From NCBI RefSeq assembly GCF_014489635.1, contig NZ_CP060828.1, positions 6,904,001 to 6,968,000 on the forward strand: 64,000 nucleotides of DNA. Reading direction: 5' to 3'. Shown piece after piece: positions 19,592 to 27,593 of the stretch; positions within the stretch are counted from its first letter, which is position 1, and every line of letters begins with the position of its first letter. The translations under genes and the position numbers were made by a program. This DNA is from Streptomyces roseirectus (GTDB taxonomy: Bacteria; Actinomycetota; Actinomycetes; Streptomycetales; Streptomycetaceae). The notes beneath the pieces were generated by a model. The model ran no database searches. It was not told the DNA's origin and worked only from the letters and a program-made list of their open reading frames with translations.

Positions 19592-21321
19592 GATCCCGCC
19601 CTTCCGATCGTGCCCACCACGCCCGAGCGTTCGCGGTCCGCCTGGCGCCACAGGTCCTCCAACGAGGCGCCCCGCGCGACGCTCACCGCCGTCCAGCCCG
19701 CGTCCCGCAGCATCGTCAGCCGCTCCTGCTGACCCTTCATCGGTTCGGACCCGCCGTTCGGTTCACGGCCCGTGTCCCGGCTCCAGGAGTCGTTGTCGAT
19801 GAGGAACGCGATCGCCCCTCCGCTGCGCTGGCGCATCTTCGCGGCCACCGCCGCCTGTTCCTCGTCGAGGTCGCCGAGGAACGCCACGAGCAGGCCCTCG
19901 TTGCCGCCGCGCAGCACGTCGTAGGCGCGCGAGAGGCCCGCGCCGTCGGAGTGGTCGACCACGGCGAGGGTGTCCATCATCAGGCCGGCCGCCTCGGCGG
20001 ACTCGCCGCCGCCCGCGAAGCCCTCGGCGCCCTCGCCGGGGACCGCGCTGCCGGTGTCGGTGAGGAGGCGGACGGTGAAGCCGCGCTCCAGCATGTGCGT
20101 CAGCACCGACGCGGCGCCCGACACGGCCCACTCGAACGGCGCGTCGGGGCCCACCCCGTCGTACGCGATGCCCCGGGTGTCCAGCAGGACCGTGCACCGG
20201 GAGCGCTGGGGCTGTTCCTCGCGGCGGACCATCAGCTCGCCGTAGCGGGCCGTCGAGCGCCAGTGGACGCGGCGCAGGTCGTCGCCGTAGCGGTAGCCGC
20301 GCGGGATGACGTCGTCCTCGCCGGCCAGCGCGAGGGAGCGCTGACGGCCGTCGCCGTAGCCCTTGGCCTCGCCGCTGAAGCGGACCGGGGGGAGGGGTTC
20401 GACGCGCGGGATCACCGTCAGGGTGTCGTAGGAGGAGAAGGAGCGGGTCAGTTCGCACATGCCGAACGGGTCGGACAGGCGCAGTTGGAGGGGGCCCAGC
20501 GGGTAGCGGCCCCGCAGGTCGGAGCGGACCCGGTAGGAGACCTCGCGGCGTCCGCCCGCCTCGACGCGGTCCAGGACGAAGCGGGGGCGCGGGCCGAGGA
20601 CGTAGGGGACGCGGTCCTGGAGCATCAGCAGGCCGGTCGGCATCCGCGAGACGTTGTCCATCCGCAGGTGCACCCGCGCCTCGCTGCCGGCCGGCACGCG
20701 CGCGGGGGAGAGCCGCCGGCTCCCCGCCACCCGGTACCGCGTCCGGTACAGCACCGCCGCGCAGATCAGCGGCAGCACCGCCAGCAGCAGGCCCACCCGC
20801 AGCAGGTCCGGCTGCCCGAGCACGTACGCGCACACGGCCGCCGCCACCCCGGCGGCCAGGAACGACCGCCCGCGCGTGGTCAGCCCGGCGAGCGCGGTCC
20901 GCACCCCGCCCTTCTCCCCGGCGCGCCCACCCGCGGAGCCGCCCCCGGAACGCCCGGGTGCCGACGCGGCCGGAGCAGCCGGCGCGTACCCGCCCGCCGG
21001 CCCGACAGAACCCCCGCCCGAACGCCCGCCACCACCACCAGGTATCGCCCCCGCGGCACTCGCCGTCGCCCCTGCGGGCCGCTCACCGGCCGGTGCCCCG
21101 CCGGGGCCGCTCCCCGGCGGGCTCGTGGGCCTCGGGGGATACCCGCCCCCCGGCGCCCCCGTGGAACCGCCCGCCCCCATGGAACCCCCTGTCCTCGCAG
21201 CCCCACCGGCCCCCACGGGACGCCCGCCGGACGCCGCCCAGGGACCGTCCGCAGACGCCCCCGTGGCACCCCCGGACGCACCTCCCGCAGTGCCCCCGGG
21301 GCCCGTCGCGCCAGGTGTCAT
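19588..21321 (-). CDS. DUF58 protein with long low-complexity N terminus
   Basis: About 577 residues. The conserved part begins near residue 150: two membrane helices (SFLAAGVAAAVCAYVL and VGLLLAVLPLICAAVLY), a beta-rich segment, then the DUF58 core with RGYRYGDDLRRVHWRSTAR and a von Willebrand A-like fold (TVLLDTRG). The first 150 or so residues are almost only Gly, Ala, Pro and Ser. DUF58 proteins are encoded with MoxR ATPases and are thought to be their clients or adaptors. ATG at 21321 overlaps the MoxR stop by one base; GTG at 21324 is the alternative. Both imply translational coupling. Confidence 0.9.
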   Translation of the reverse strand: MTPGATGPGGTAGGASGGATGASADGPWAASGGRPVGAGGAARTGGSMGAGGSTGAPGGGYPPRPTSPPGSGPGGAPAGERPAGATASAAGAIPGGGGGRSGGGSVGPAGGYAPAAPAASAPGRSGGGSAGGRAGEKGGVRTALAGLTTRGRSFLAAGVAAAVCAYVLGQPDLLRVGLLLAVLPLICAAVLYRTRYRVAGSRRLSPARVPAGSEARVHLRMDNVSRMPTGLLMLQDRVPYVLGPRPRFVLDRVEAGGRREVSYRVRSDLRGRYPLGPLQLRLSDPFGMCELTRSFSSYDTLTVIPRVEPLPPVRFSGEAKGYGDGRQRSLALAGEDDVIPRGYRYGDDLRRVHWRSTARYGELMVRREEQPQRSRCTVLLDTRGIAYDGVGPDAPFEWAVSGAASVLTHMLERGFTVRLLTDTGSAVPGEGAEGFAGGGESAEAAGLMMDTLAVVDHSDGAGLSRAYDVLRGGNEGLLVAFLGDLDEEQAAVAAKMRQRSGGAIAFLIDNDSWSRDTGREPNGGSEPMKGQQERLTMLRDAGWTAVSVARGASLEDLWRQADRERSGVVGTIGRAGS

Positions 21322-22331
21322 CACAGGCCCCGGGTGCCGTACTGCTGGCCGTAGTCGCGCTGCTGGGGGGTCGCCGGGACCGGGGTGCGCTGCAGGATCT
21401 CCTCGACGACCTGCTCGGAGGTGCGGCGGTTGAGCTGGGCCTGCGCGGTGGGCAGGAGCCGGTGGGCGAGGACGGCGACGGCGAGGTTCTGGACGTCGTC
21501 CGGGAGGGCGTAGTCGCGCCCGGAGAGCGCGGCGGTGGCCTTCGCCGCGCGCAGGAGGTGCAGCGTCGCGCGCGGGGAGGCGCCCAGCCTGAGGTCGGGG
21601 TGCGTACGGGTGGCGGCGACGAGGTCGACGGCGTACCGCTTGACCGCCTCGGCGACGTGGACCCCGCGCACGGCCTCGACGAGCTTGACGATGTCGTGCG
21701 CGTGCGCCACCGGCTGGAGGTCGTCCAGCGGGCTGATCGCGCCGTGGACGTCGAGCATCTCCAGTTCGGCCTCGGGGCTCGGGTAGCCGATGGAGACGCG
21801 GGCCATGAAGCGGTCGCGCTGGGCCTCCGGCAGCGGGTAGGTGCCCTCCATCTCGACCGGGTTCTGCGTCGCGACGACCATGAAGGGGCTCGGCAGCTCG
21901 TACGACTGCCCGTCGATGGTGACCTGGCGCTCCTCCATGGACTCCAGGAGCGCGGACTGCGTCTTCGGCGAGGCGCGGTTGATCTCGTCGCCGATCACGA
22001 TCTGCGCGAAGATCGCGCCGGGCTTGAACTCGAAGTCACGGCGCTGCTGGTCCCAGATGGACACGCCGGTGATGTCCGACGGCAGCAGGTCGGGCGTGAA
22101 CTGGATCCGCCTCACCGAGCAGTCGATGGACCGCGCGAGCGTCTTCGCGAGCATCGTCTTGCCGACGCCCGGGACGTCCTCGATCAGCAGATGGCCCTCC
22201 GCGAGCAGCACGGTGAGCGCGAGTCGTACGACCTCGGGCTTGCCCTCGATCACGCTCTCCACCGAACCGCGGACCCTGTCCGCGGTGGCGGTCAGATCTG
22301 TCAGGCTCGCTCGGTCGTCATAGGTCGTCAC
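21321..22331 (-). CDS. MoxR-family AAA+ ATPase
   Basis: A 336-residue chaperone-like ATPase with Walker A EDVPGVGKTMLAKTLA, Walker B IVIGDEINRASPKTQSALLE and sensor MVVATQNPVEMEGTYPLPEAQ. The C-terminal lid helps bind partners. MoxR proteins assist maturation of partner proteins with von Willebrand A domains, here presumably the DUF58 product next door. GTG at 22331 follows a GAGGAGGG ribosome site. It is the first gene of the three-gene operon. The next 238 bp upstream (22332-22569) should contain its promoter, but no clear hexamers are visible. Confidence 0.95.
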   Translation of the reverse strand: MTTYDDRASLTDLTATADRVRGSVESVIEGKPEVVRLALTVLLAEGHLLIEDVPGVGKTMLAKTLARSIDCSVRRIQFTPDLLPSDITGVSIWDQQRRDFEFKPGAIFAQIVIGDEINRASPKTQSALLESMEERQVTIDGQSYELPSPFMVVATQNPVEMEGTYPLPEAQRDRFMARVSIGYPSPEAELEMLDVHGAISPLDDLQPVAHAHDIVKLVEAVRGVHVAEAVKRYAVDLVAATRTHPDLRLGASPRATLHLLRAAKATAALSGRDYALPDDVQNLAVAVLAHRLLPTAQAQLNRRTSEQVVEEILQRTPVPATPQQRDYGQQYGTRGL

Positions 22332-22569
22332 CCGGCCCTCCTCGGCCCCTGCATGTCCGGGCCGCCGCTCTGTCGCGCGAACCGGCCCACCCCGAATCAC
22401 GTACGCCGGCCGAGGAATGTTCGGCTCGGCGTCACAACCGCATTCTTGCCGCCGTTACCGATTCGTGTCACTCGGCTGTGGATAACTCCCCGCGACACGT
22501 CCGCGTTTGTGGCTTTTGCCGGTAATGGTGACAGCGTTTCGACAGGGTGCGGACCCTGCTACGACGCGG

Positions 22570-23124
22570 TCAGGACGGGTCGATCTCGCGCAGCAGGCCC
22601 GTCTTCACGTCGAAGACGAAGCCTCGCACATCGTCGGCGTGCAGGAGGAACGGCGAGGTACGCACGCGCTGCATGGACTGCCGGACGTCCTGGTCGACGT
22701 CCCGGAACGCCTCCACCGCCCACGCGGGACGCTGGCCGACCTCCATCTCCAGCTCGGTCCTGAAGTCCTCGGTGATCGCCTCCAGGCCGCAGCCCGTGTG
22801 GTGGATCAGGACGATGGAACGGGTGCCCAGCTTGCGCTGGCTGATCGTGAGCGAGCGGATGACGTCGTCGGTGACCACGCCGCCCGCGTTGCGGATCGTG
22901 TGGCAGTCGCCGAGTTCCAGGCCGAGCGCGGCGTGCAGGTCGAGACGGGCGTCCATGCAGGCCACGACCGCGACGCGCAGGACGGGACGGGCGTCCATGC
23001 CGGGGTCGGTGAACGCGGAGGCGTACCGCTCGTTCGCCTGCACCAGACGGTCGGTCACCGTGCCGCCGTTGCTTATGGCGCCGTGGGGGTCGGTCGATAC
23101 GGATGAGGGAGTCGTCATAGTCAT
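22570..23124 (-). CDS. Beta-class carbonic anhydrase
   Basis: A 184-residue enzyme interconverting CO2 and bicarbonate. The zinc site is given by the Cys of VACMDARLD (with the Asp-Arg dyad) and the His and Cys of LIHHTGCG. The short form resembles mycobacterial Rv1284-type beta carbonic anhydrases. ATG at 23124 is used; an in-frame ATG at 23118 is possible, and longer starts only add non-conserved residues. The gene is divergent from the dcw cluster, so the intergenic region 23125-23471 carries promoters for both. Confidence 0.94.
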   Translation of the reverse strand: MTMTTPSSVSTDPHGAISNGGTVTDRLVQANERYASAFTDPGMDARPVLRVAVVACMDARLDLHAALGLELGDCHTIRNAGGVVTDDVIRSLTISQRKLGTRSIVLIHHTGCGLEAITEDFRTELEMEVGQRPAWAVEAFRDVDQDVRQSMQRVRTSPFLLHADDVRGFVFDVKTGLLREIDPS

Positions 23125-23295
23125 GACGGTACTGGTCACCGGCGTTCCGGGCCCGCTGTGAGAAGGGAAAATGAGGGTCATCGCACCCTGCGTGTGAGGT
23201 AAGCCACAAGAGTGGCCAGGTGGGGGTCCAAAGGGTGATTTCTCGCGCTACGCGGCGTCACGCGCGCGTGGGCCCGCGACGCGCAGGCCGGTTGA

Positions 23296-23323
23296 TTGAC
23301 CGTGAGACAGCGTGGACTAAAGT
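23296..23323 (+). promoter_or_regulatory. Candidate housekeeping promoter for the dcw cluster
   Basis: TTGACC (23296-23301), a 16-bp spacer and TAAAGT (23318-23323) lie about 150 bp before rsmH. This is the best sigma-70-type match in the 347-bp gap, which has no mraZ gene or other coding sequence. Confidence 0.5.
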
Positions 23324-23471
23324 GACGCGAAGCGGGAGGCGCGGCAGCGGTGGCTCCCCGCTGAGCGAAACCAGAGCGAACTTCCCCGTGGGACCCCGGC
23401 CCGGCCGCCCGTAGTCTCCCCGCGTGCGCGGCGCGTACGTACGGGCCCCGCCGGCACTTGAGAGGGCCCCC

Positions 23472-24428
23472 TTGAGCAACAGCCGACACGTACCCGTGAT
23501 GCTCCAGCGGTGCCTGGACCTGCTGGCGCCCGCGCTCCAGGAGCCCGGCGCGGTCGTCGTCGACTGCACGCTCGGGCTCGGCGGGCACAGCGAGGCGCTG
23601 CTGACCCGGTTCCCCGAGGCCCACCTCGTCGCCCTCGACCGGGACAAGGAGGCGCTGCGGCTGTCCGGGGAACGGCTCGCGCCCTTCGGGGAGCGCGCGA
23701 ACCTCGTCCACGCCGTCTACGACGAACTGCCCGACGTCCTCGACCGGCTCGGCCACGCGCGCGTGCAGGGCGTTCTGTTCGACCTCGGGGTCTCCTCCAT
23801 GCAGCTCGACGAGGCCGACCGGGGCTTCGCCTACGCGCAGGACGCGCCGCTGGACATGCGCATGGACCAGACGACCGGGATCAGCGCCGCCGAAGTCCTC
23901 AACACGTACCCCGCCGGGGAGTTGGTGCGCATCCTGCGCGCGTACGGCGAGGAGAAGCAGGCCAAGCGGATCGTCTCGGCGGTCGTGCGCGAGCGCGACA
24001 AGGAGCCGTTCACGAACAGTGCGCGGCTCGTCGAGCTGATCCGGAACGCGCTTCCGCAGGCCGCCAAGCGGACCGGGGGCAACCCCGCCAAGCGCACCTT
24101 CCAGGCGCTGCGGATCGAGGTCAACGGCGAACTGTCGGTCCTGGAGCGGGCGATCCCCGCGGCCGTCAAGTCCCTCGCCGTGGGCGGCCGGATCGCCGTC
24201 CTCGCGTACCACTCCCTCGAAGACCGCCTGGTCAAGCAGGTGTTCGCGGCCGGCGCCGCCAACACCGCGCCGCCCGGCCTCCCCATCGTCCCCGAGCGCT
24301 ACCAGCCCCGGCTCAAGCTGCTCACCCGCGGTGCCGAACTTCCCACCGAGGAAGAGATCGCCGAGAACCGCCGAGCCGCCCCCGCCCGCCTGCGGGGCGC
24401 CGAGCGCATCAGGGAGGACGTCGAGTGA
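23472..24428 (+). CDS. rsmH: 16S rRNA (cytosine(1402)-N(4))-methyltransferase RsmH
   Basis: A 318-residue enzyme (formerly MraW) that N4-methylates C1402 in the ribosomal P site. The start is [13 protein letters not shown] followed by the SAM motif [14 protein letters not shown]; family blocks [20 protein letters not shown] and [12 protein letters not shown] are present. TTG at 23472 is chosen because it follows GAGAGGG and starts right before the conserved HVPVM; GTG at 23424 would add 16 unconserved residues. It heads the dcw cluster. Its stop overlaps the GTG of the next small ORF by 4 bases. Confidence 0.96.
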   Translation: MSNSRHVPVMLQRCLDLLAPALQEPGAVVVDCTLGLGGHSEALLTRFPEAHLVALDRDKEALRLSGERLAPFGERANLVHAVYDELPDVLDRLGHARVQGVLFDLGVSSMQLDEADRGFAYAQDAPLDMRMDQTTGISAAEVLNTYPAGELVRILRAYGEEKQAKRIVSAVVRERDKEPFTNSARLVELIRNALPQAAKRTGGNPAKRTFQALRIEVNGELSVLERAIPAAVKSLAVGGRIAVLAYHSLEDRLVKQVFAAGAANTAPPGLPIVPERYQPRLKLLTRGAELPTEEEIAENRRAAPARLRGAERIREDVE

Positions 24429-24904
24429 CCCGACCAGACCCCGCGAAGTCCGCCCACTCCGAAGACCACACCCCGCGCACCCACGGGTCCCGGACGCCGC
24501 CGAGTCACCCCGACGCCCGTCAGGCCCCGAGGCCCCCGCGCGCCAGGCCGATCCCGGTAGCTCCGTGCGGCGAGTCGGCCTCGGTAACCCCCGAGGGCCG
24601 TCCGCTCCTGAGGGGCCCGCACGGTGGGCCGACCCGGGGGCGGCTCGACGGCCGCCCGGTCCCGGAGAGGGCACGTGGGCGGCTGGGTTCGGTGTTCGGT
24701 GGCAATCCGGCCCCGGGGCTCGTGTCCAGTGCGCCGCGCGCTCAGGGTGAGCCGGTTTCCGGCGTTTGCGGGGGCTCGGTCACCGCAGGGCGCTCAGGTG
24801 TCCCGCAGCGGCGTGCTTGCGCAGTGGCACCTTCCGGGGGTTTTCCGCAGGGGGGCGCATCCCTGCGGGTGGCTCAGGCGTCCTACTCGGTGGAGGGGTT
24901 GTGA
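24425..24904 (+). CDS. Small Pro/Arg/Gly-rich ORF between rsmH and ftsL
   Basis: A 159-residue open frame starting [18 protein letters not shown] and ending QASYSVEGL. Its GTG overlaps the rsmH stop (GTGA), and its TGA overlaps the ftsL GTG (GTGA). It therefore fills the gap exactly and could carry ribosomes from rsmH into ftsL. There is no membrane helix or known domain. The composition is Pro/Arg/Gly/Ser-rich and probably disordered. Third-position GC bias is strong in the first half and weaker in the second. It may be a real linker protein, a strain-specific insertion or a chance frame. I do not recognise a homologue. Confidence 0.45.
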   Translation: MTRPDPAKSAHSEDHTPRTHGSRTPPSHPDARQAPRPPRARPIPVAPCGESASVTPEGRPLLRGPHGGPTRGRLDGRPVPERARGRLGSVFGGNPAPGLVSSAPRAQGEPVSGVCGGSVTAGRSGVPQRRACAVAPSGGFPQGGASLRVAQASYSVEGL

Positions 24905-25569
24905 GCGGGAAAGGTGAACTCAGGGGTCGGCTGGCGGGGTTGTTGCCGGTCGGGGGCGGTGCGTCGGCCGGGCGGACGCCGTTCGTGCTGCTGGTCGTCG
25001 TGCTGCTCGGCGGCGGGCTGATCGGGCTGCTGGTGCTCAACTCGGCGCTCAGCGAAGGCGCGTTCAGGATGGACGACCTCCAGCGGGAGACCAAGAGCCT
25101 CACCGACGAGCAGCAGGCGCTCCAGCGGGACATCGACGCGTACTCCGCGCCGGACGCGCTCCAGAAGCGGGCCCGCGAGCTGGGCATGGTCCCCGGCGGC
25201 GACCCCGCCTTCCTCGCGCCGGACGGCACCGTCAAGGGCGTCCCCTCGCCCGCCGCCCAGCCCTCCGGCGCACACGCGCAGGAGGCCGTCCGCCCGCCCG
25301 AGGCGATCACCCTGTCCCAGACGAACCAGGGACAGCCGGGCCAGAGTCAGCCGGGCCAGGCCAGCCAGCCCGGTCAGACCACCCCGTCCGGTCAGACCAG
25401 CCAGTCCGCTCCGATCGGTCAGCCCGGCCGGCCCGCTCAGCCCGGTCAAGCCGGCCAACCCCTCGGCCGGCCCGACCAGTCCGCGACTCAGCAGGATCTG
25501 ACCACTGGTCAGCGGACCCCGCAGACCCCCTCCGCAGGAACCCCCGCCCCCTCGACCCCCGGCAGGTGA
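24901..25569 (+). CDS. ftsL: Cell division protein FtsL
   Basis: A 222-residue bitopic protein. A short cytoplasmic segment leads to one membrane helix (PFVLLVVVLLGGGLIGLLVL, about residues 26-46). A short external coiled-coil follows (DDLQRETKSLTDEQQALQRD), then a long Pro/Gly/Gln-rich tail with repeated QPGQ units. The coiled coil fits the septal FtsL/DivIC class, which in other bacteria activates the FtsW-FtsI synthase. Position between rsmH and ftsI is diagnostic. The tail is unusual. GTG at 24901 overlaps the preceding stop, and the FtsL stop overlaps the ftsI GTG by 4 bases. Confidence 0.88.
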   Translation: MSGKGELRGRLAGLLPVGGGASAGRTPFVLLVVVLLGGGLIGLLVLNSALSEGAFRMDDLQRETKSLTDEQQALQRDIDAYSAPDALQKRARELGMVPGGDPAFLAPDGTVKGVPSPAAQPSGAHAQEAVRPPEAITLSQTNQGQPGQSQPGQASQPGQTTPSGQTSQSAPIGQPGRPAQPGQAGQPLGRPDQSATQQDLTTGQRTPQTPSAGTPAPSTPGR

Positions 25570-27560
25570 CGGAAGTGTCCGACAGGGAACCGCCCCGCCG
25601 GCGCGTACCCGGCCCCGCCAGGCCCCCGCGCCCCGCACAGGGCGCGCAACGCCGGCCCGGACCGGCCGCGCGCCCCCAGGCGAGGCGCCCCGCGGCCCCC
25701 CGCCCCCGCGCCCCGCGCCCCCCGGCCCCCGCGAAGCCGCTGCGCCTCGGCAGCCCGAGGCCCCGCCTGCGCCTGGTCGGCGTCGCGCTCGCCCTCGTCC
25801 TGACCGCCTTCGTCGTCCGCCTCCTCCAGGTCCAGGCGGTCGACGCGAGCACGTACACCGCGAAGGCCGAGCAGAACCGGTACGTCGGTCAGGTGCTCGC
25901 GGCCGAGCGCGGGGAGATCACCGACCGCAGCGGCGTCGCCCTCGCGACCAGCGAGGACGCCTACGACATCACCGCCGACCCGACGATGTTCTCGGCGAAG
26001 CAGCTGAAGATCGACGACGGCCCCGAACAGGCCGCCGCCCTGCTCGCGCCGATCCTCGGCCAGGACCAGGCCGCCCTGGTGAAGAAGCTGCGCCCGAAGA
26101 ACTCGGCGTCGCGGTACGCGAAGCTCGCCTCGCGCCAGACCCCGCAGGTGTGGAAGCAGATCCGCGACCTGCGGGCGACCCTCGCCGAGAAGGCGAGCGC
26201 GGACAAGACCGCCGTCAACGTCCTGGGCGGCGTCTTCGCCGTGCCCAGCAGCAAGCGCGTGTACCCCAACGGGGATCTGGCCGCCGGGATACTGGGCTGG
26301 GTCAACGCGGAGGGCGTCGGCGGCGGTGGCGTCGAGCAGCAGCTGAACAAGACGCTGGCCGGCAAGGACGGCAAGATCAGGTACGCCCAGTCGGGCGGCC
26401 GGCAGGTGCCGACCGCCGGGTCCACGGAGACGCCCGCCGTCCCCGGTTCGGACGTCGAGCTGACCATCGACCGGGACATCCAGTGGGCCGCGCAGAACGC
26501 GATCACGGAACAGGTCCGGAAGTCGAAGGCCGACCAAGGCTACGTCATCGTCCAGGACACCCGCACCGGCGAGATCCTGGCCATGGCGAACTCCCCGGGC
26601 TTCGACCCGAACGACCTGTCCTCGGCGTCGTCGGCGAACATGGGCAACGCGGCCGTCCAGGACGCGTACGAGCCCGGCTCCACCGCCAAGGTCGTCTCCA
26701 TGGCGGCCGTCCTGGAGGAGAACGCGGCGACGCCGCTGACCAGGGTCACCGTGCCGAACCGGCTGCACCGGGGCGACCGGCTCTTCCAGGACGACATCGA
26801 CCACCCGACCTGGTACCTGACCCTCAACGGCGTCCTGGCGAAGTCGTCGAACATCGGCACCATCCTCGCCACCGGTCAGCTCGGCAAGACGCAGCCCGAG
26901 GCGAACCAGGTCCTCGCCTCCTACCTGCGCAAGTTCGGCGTCGGTCAGCCGACCGGGCTCGGCTTCCCCGGCGAGACGCGCGGCATCCTCGCCCCGGCCG
27001 CCGACTGGTCGACCTCGCAGCAGTACACGATCCCCTTCGGCCAGGGCATGTCCGTCAGCGCCCTCCAGGCGGCCTCCGTGTACTCGACGATCGCCAACGG
27101 CGGCGTCCGCGTCGAGCCGACGCTGGTGCGCGGCACCGAGGGACCCGACGGCCGCTTCACGCCCGCGCCCGCGCCGCAGACGTCACGCGTCGTCAGCGCG
27201 CAGACGGCCCGGACGCTGAGCCAGATGCTCGAGTCCGTGGTCGACGACCGGGAGGGCACCGGCACCAAGGCCCGCATCCCCGGCTACCGGGTGGCCGGCA
27301 AGACGGGCACCGCGAACCGAGTCGATCCCGCCACCGGCACGTACAAGGGGTACACGTCCTCCTTCGCGGGCTTCGCGCCCGCCGACAACCCACGCGTCAC
27401 CGTCTACTGCGCCATCCAGAACGCGACGAAAGGCAGCTACTTCGGCGGCCAGATCTGCGGCCCGATCTTCAAGCAGGTCATGGAGTTCGCCCTGAAGACC
27501 CTCCAGGTACCGCCCACCGGGACGAAGCCCGCGAACCTTCCCGTGACCTTCACGCCGTGA
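25566..27560 (+). CDS. ftsI: Septal peptidoglycan transpeptidase FtsI (PBP3 type)
   Basis: A 664-residue class B penicillin-binding protein. A Pro/Arg-rich cytoplasmic tail of about 55 residues precedes one helix (LVGVALALVLTAFVVRLLQV). A dimerisation (pedestal) domain and the transpeptidase domain follow. The active-site Ser is in EPGSTAKVVSM (SxxK), with SSN in LAKSSNIGTI and KTG in VAGKTGTANR. It crosslinks septal wall with FtsW. It has no PASTA repeats, unlike some Gram-positive PBPs. GTG at 25566 couples it to ftsL. Confidence 0.97.
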   Translation: MTEVSDREPPRRRVPGPARPPRPAQGAQRRPGPAARPQARRPAAPRPRAPRPPAPAKPLRLGSPRPRLRLVGVALALVLTAFVVRLLQVQAVDASTYTAKAEQNRYVGQVLAAERGEITDRSGVALATSEDAYDITADPTMFSAKQLKIDDGPEQAAALLAPILGQDQAALVKKLRPKNSASRYAKLASRQTPQVWKQIRDLRATLAEKASADKTAVNVLGGVFAVPSSKRVYPNGDLAAGILGWVNAEGVGGGGVEQQLNKTLAGKDGKIRYAQSGGRQVPTAGSTETPAVPGSDVELTIDRDIQWAAQNAITEQVRKSKADQGYVIVQDTRTGEILAMANSPGFDPNDLSSASSANMGNAAVQDAYEPGSTAKVVSMAAVLEENAATPLTRVTVPNRLHRGDRLFQDDIDHPTWYLTLNGVLAKSSNIGTILATGQLGKTQPEANQVLASYLRKFGVGQPTGLGFPGETRGILAPAADWSTSQQYTIPFGQGMSVSALQAASVYSTIANGGVRVEPTLVRGTEGPDGRFTPAPAPQTSRVVSAQTARTLSQMLESVVDDREGTGTKARIPGYRVAGKTGTANRVDPATGTYKGYTSSFAGFAPADNPRVTVYCAIQNATKGSYFGGQICGPIFKQVMEFALKTLQVPPTGTKPANLPVTFTP

Positions 27561-27593
27561 ACCGTTCAGCGCCGAACAGCCAGGAACCAGCCC

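Noticed and set aside
17030..19732. 900-codon plus-strand frame opposite the transglutaminase gene
   Set aside because: Antisense shadow with no domain or convincing ribosome-binding site; the minus-strand gene has clear catalytic motifs.
23125..23471. Search for mraZ upstream of rsmH
   Set aside because: No frame in this interval contains MraZ/SpoVT-AbrB-like sequence.
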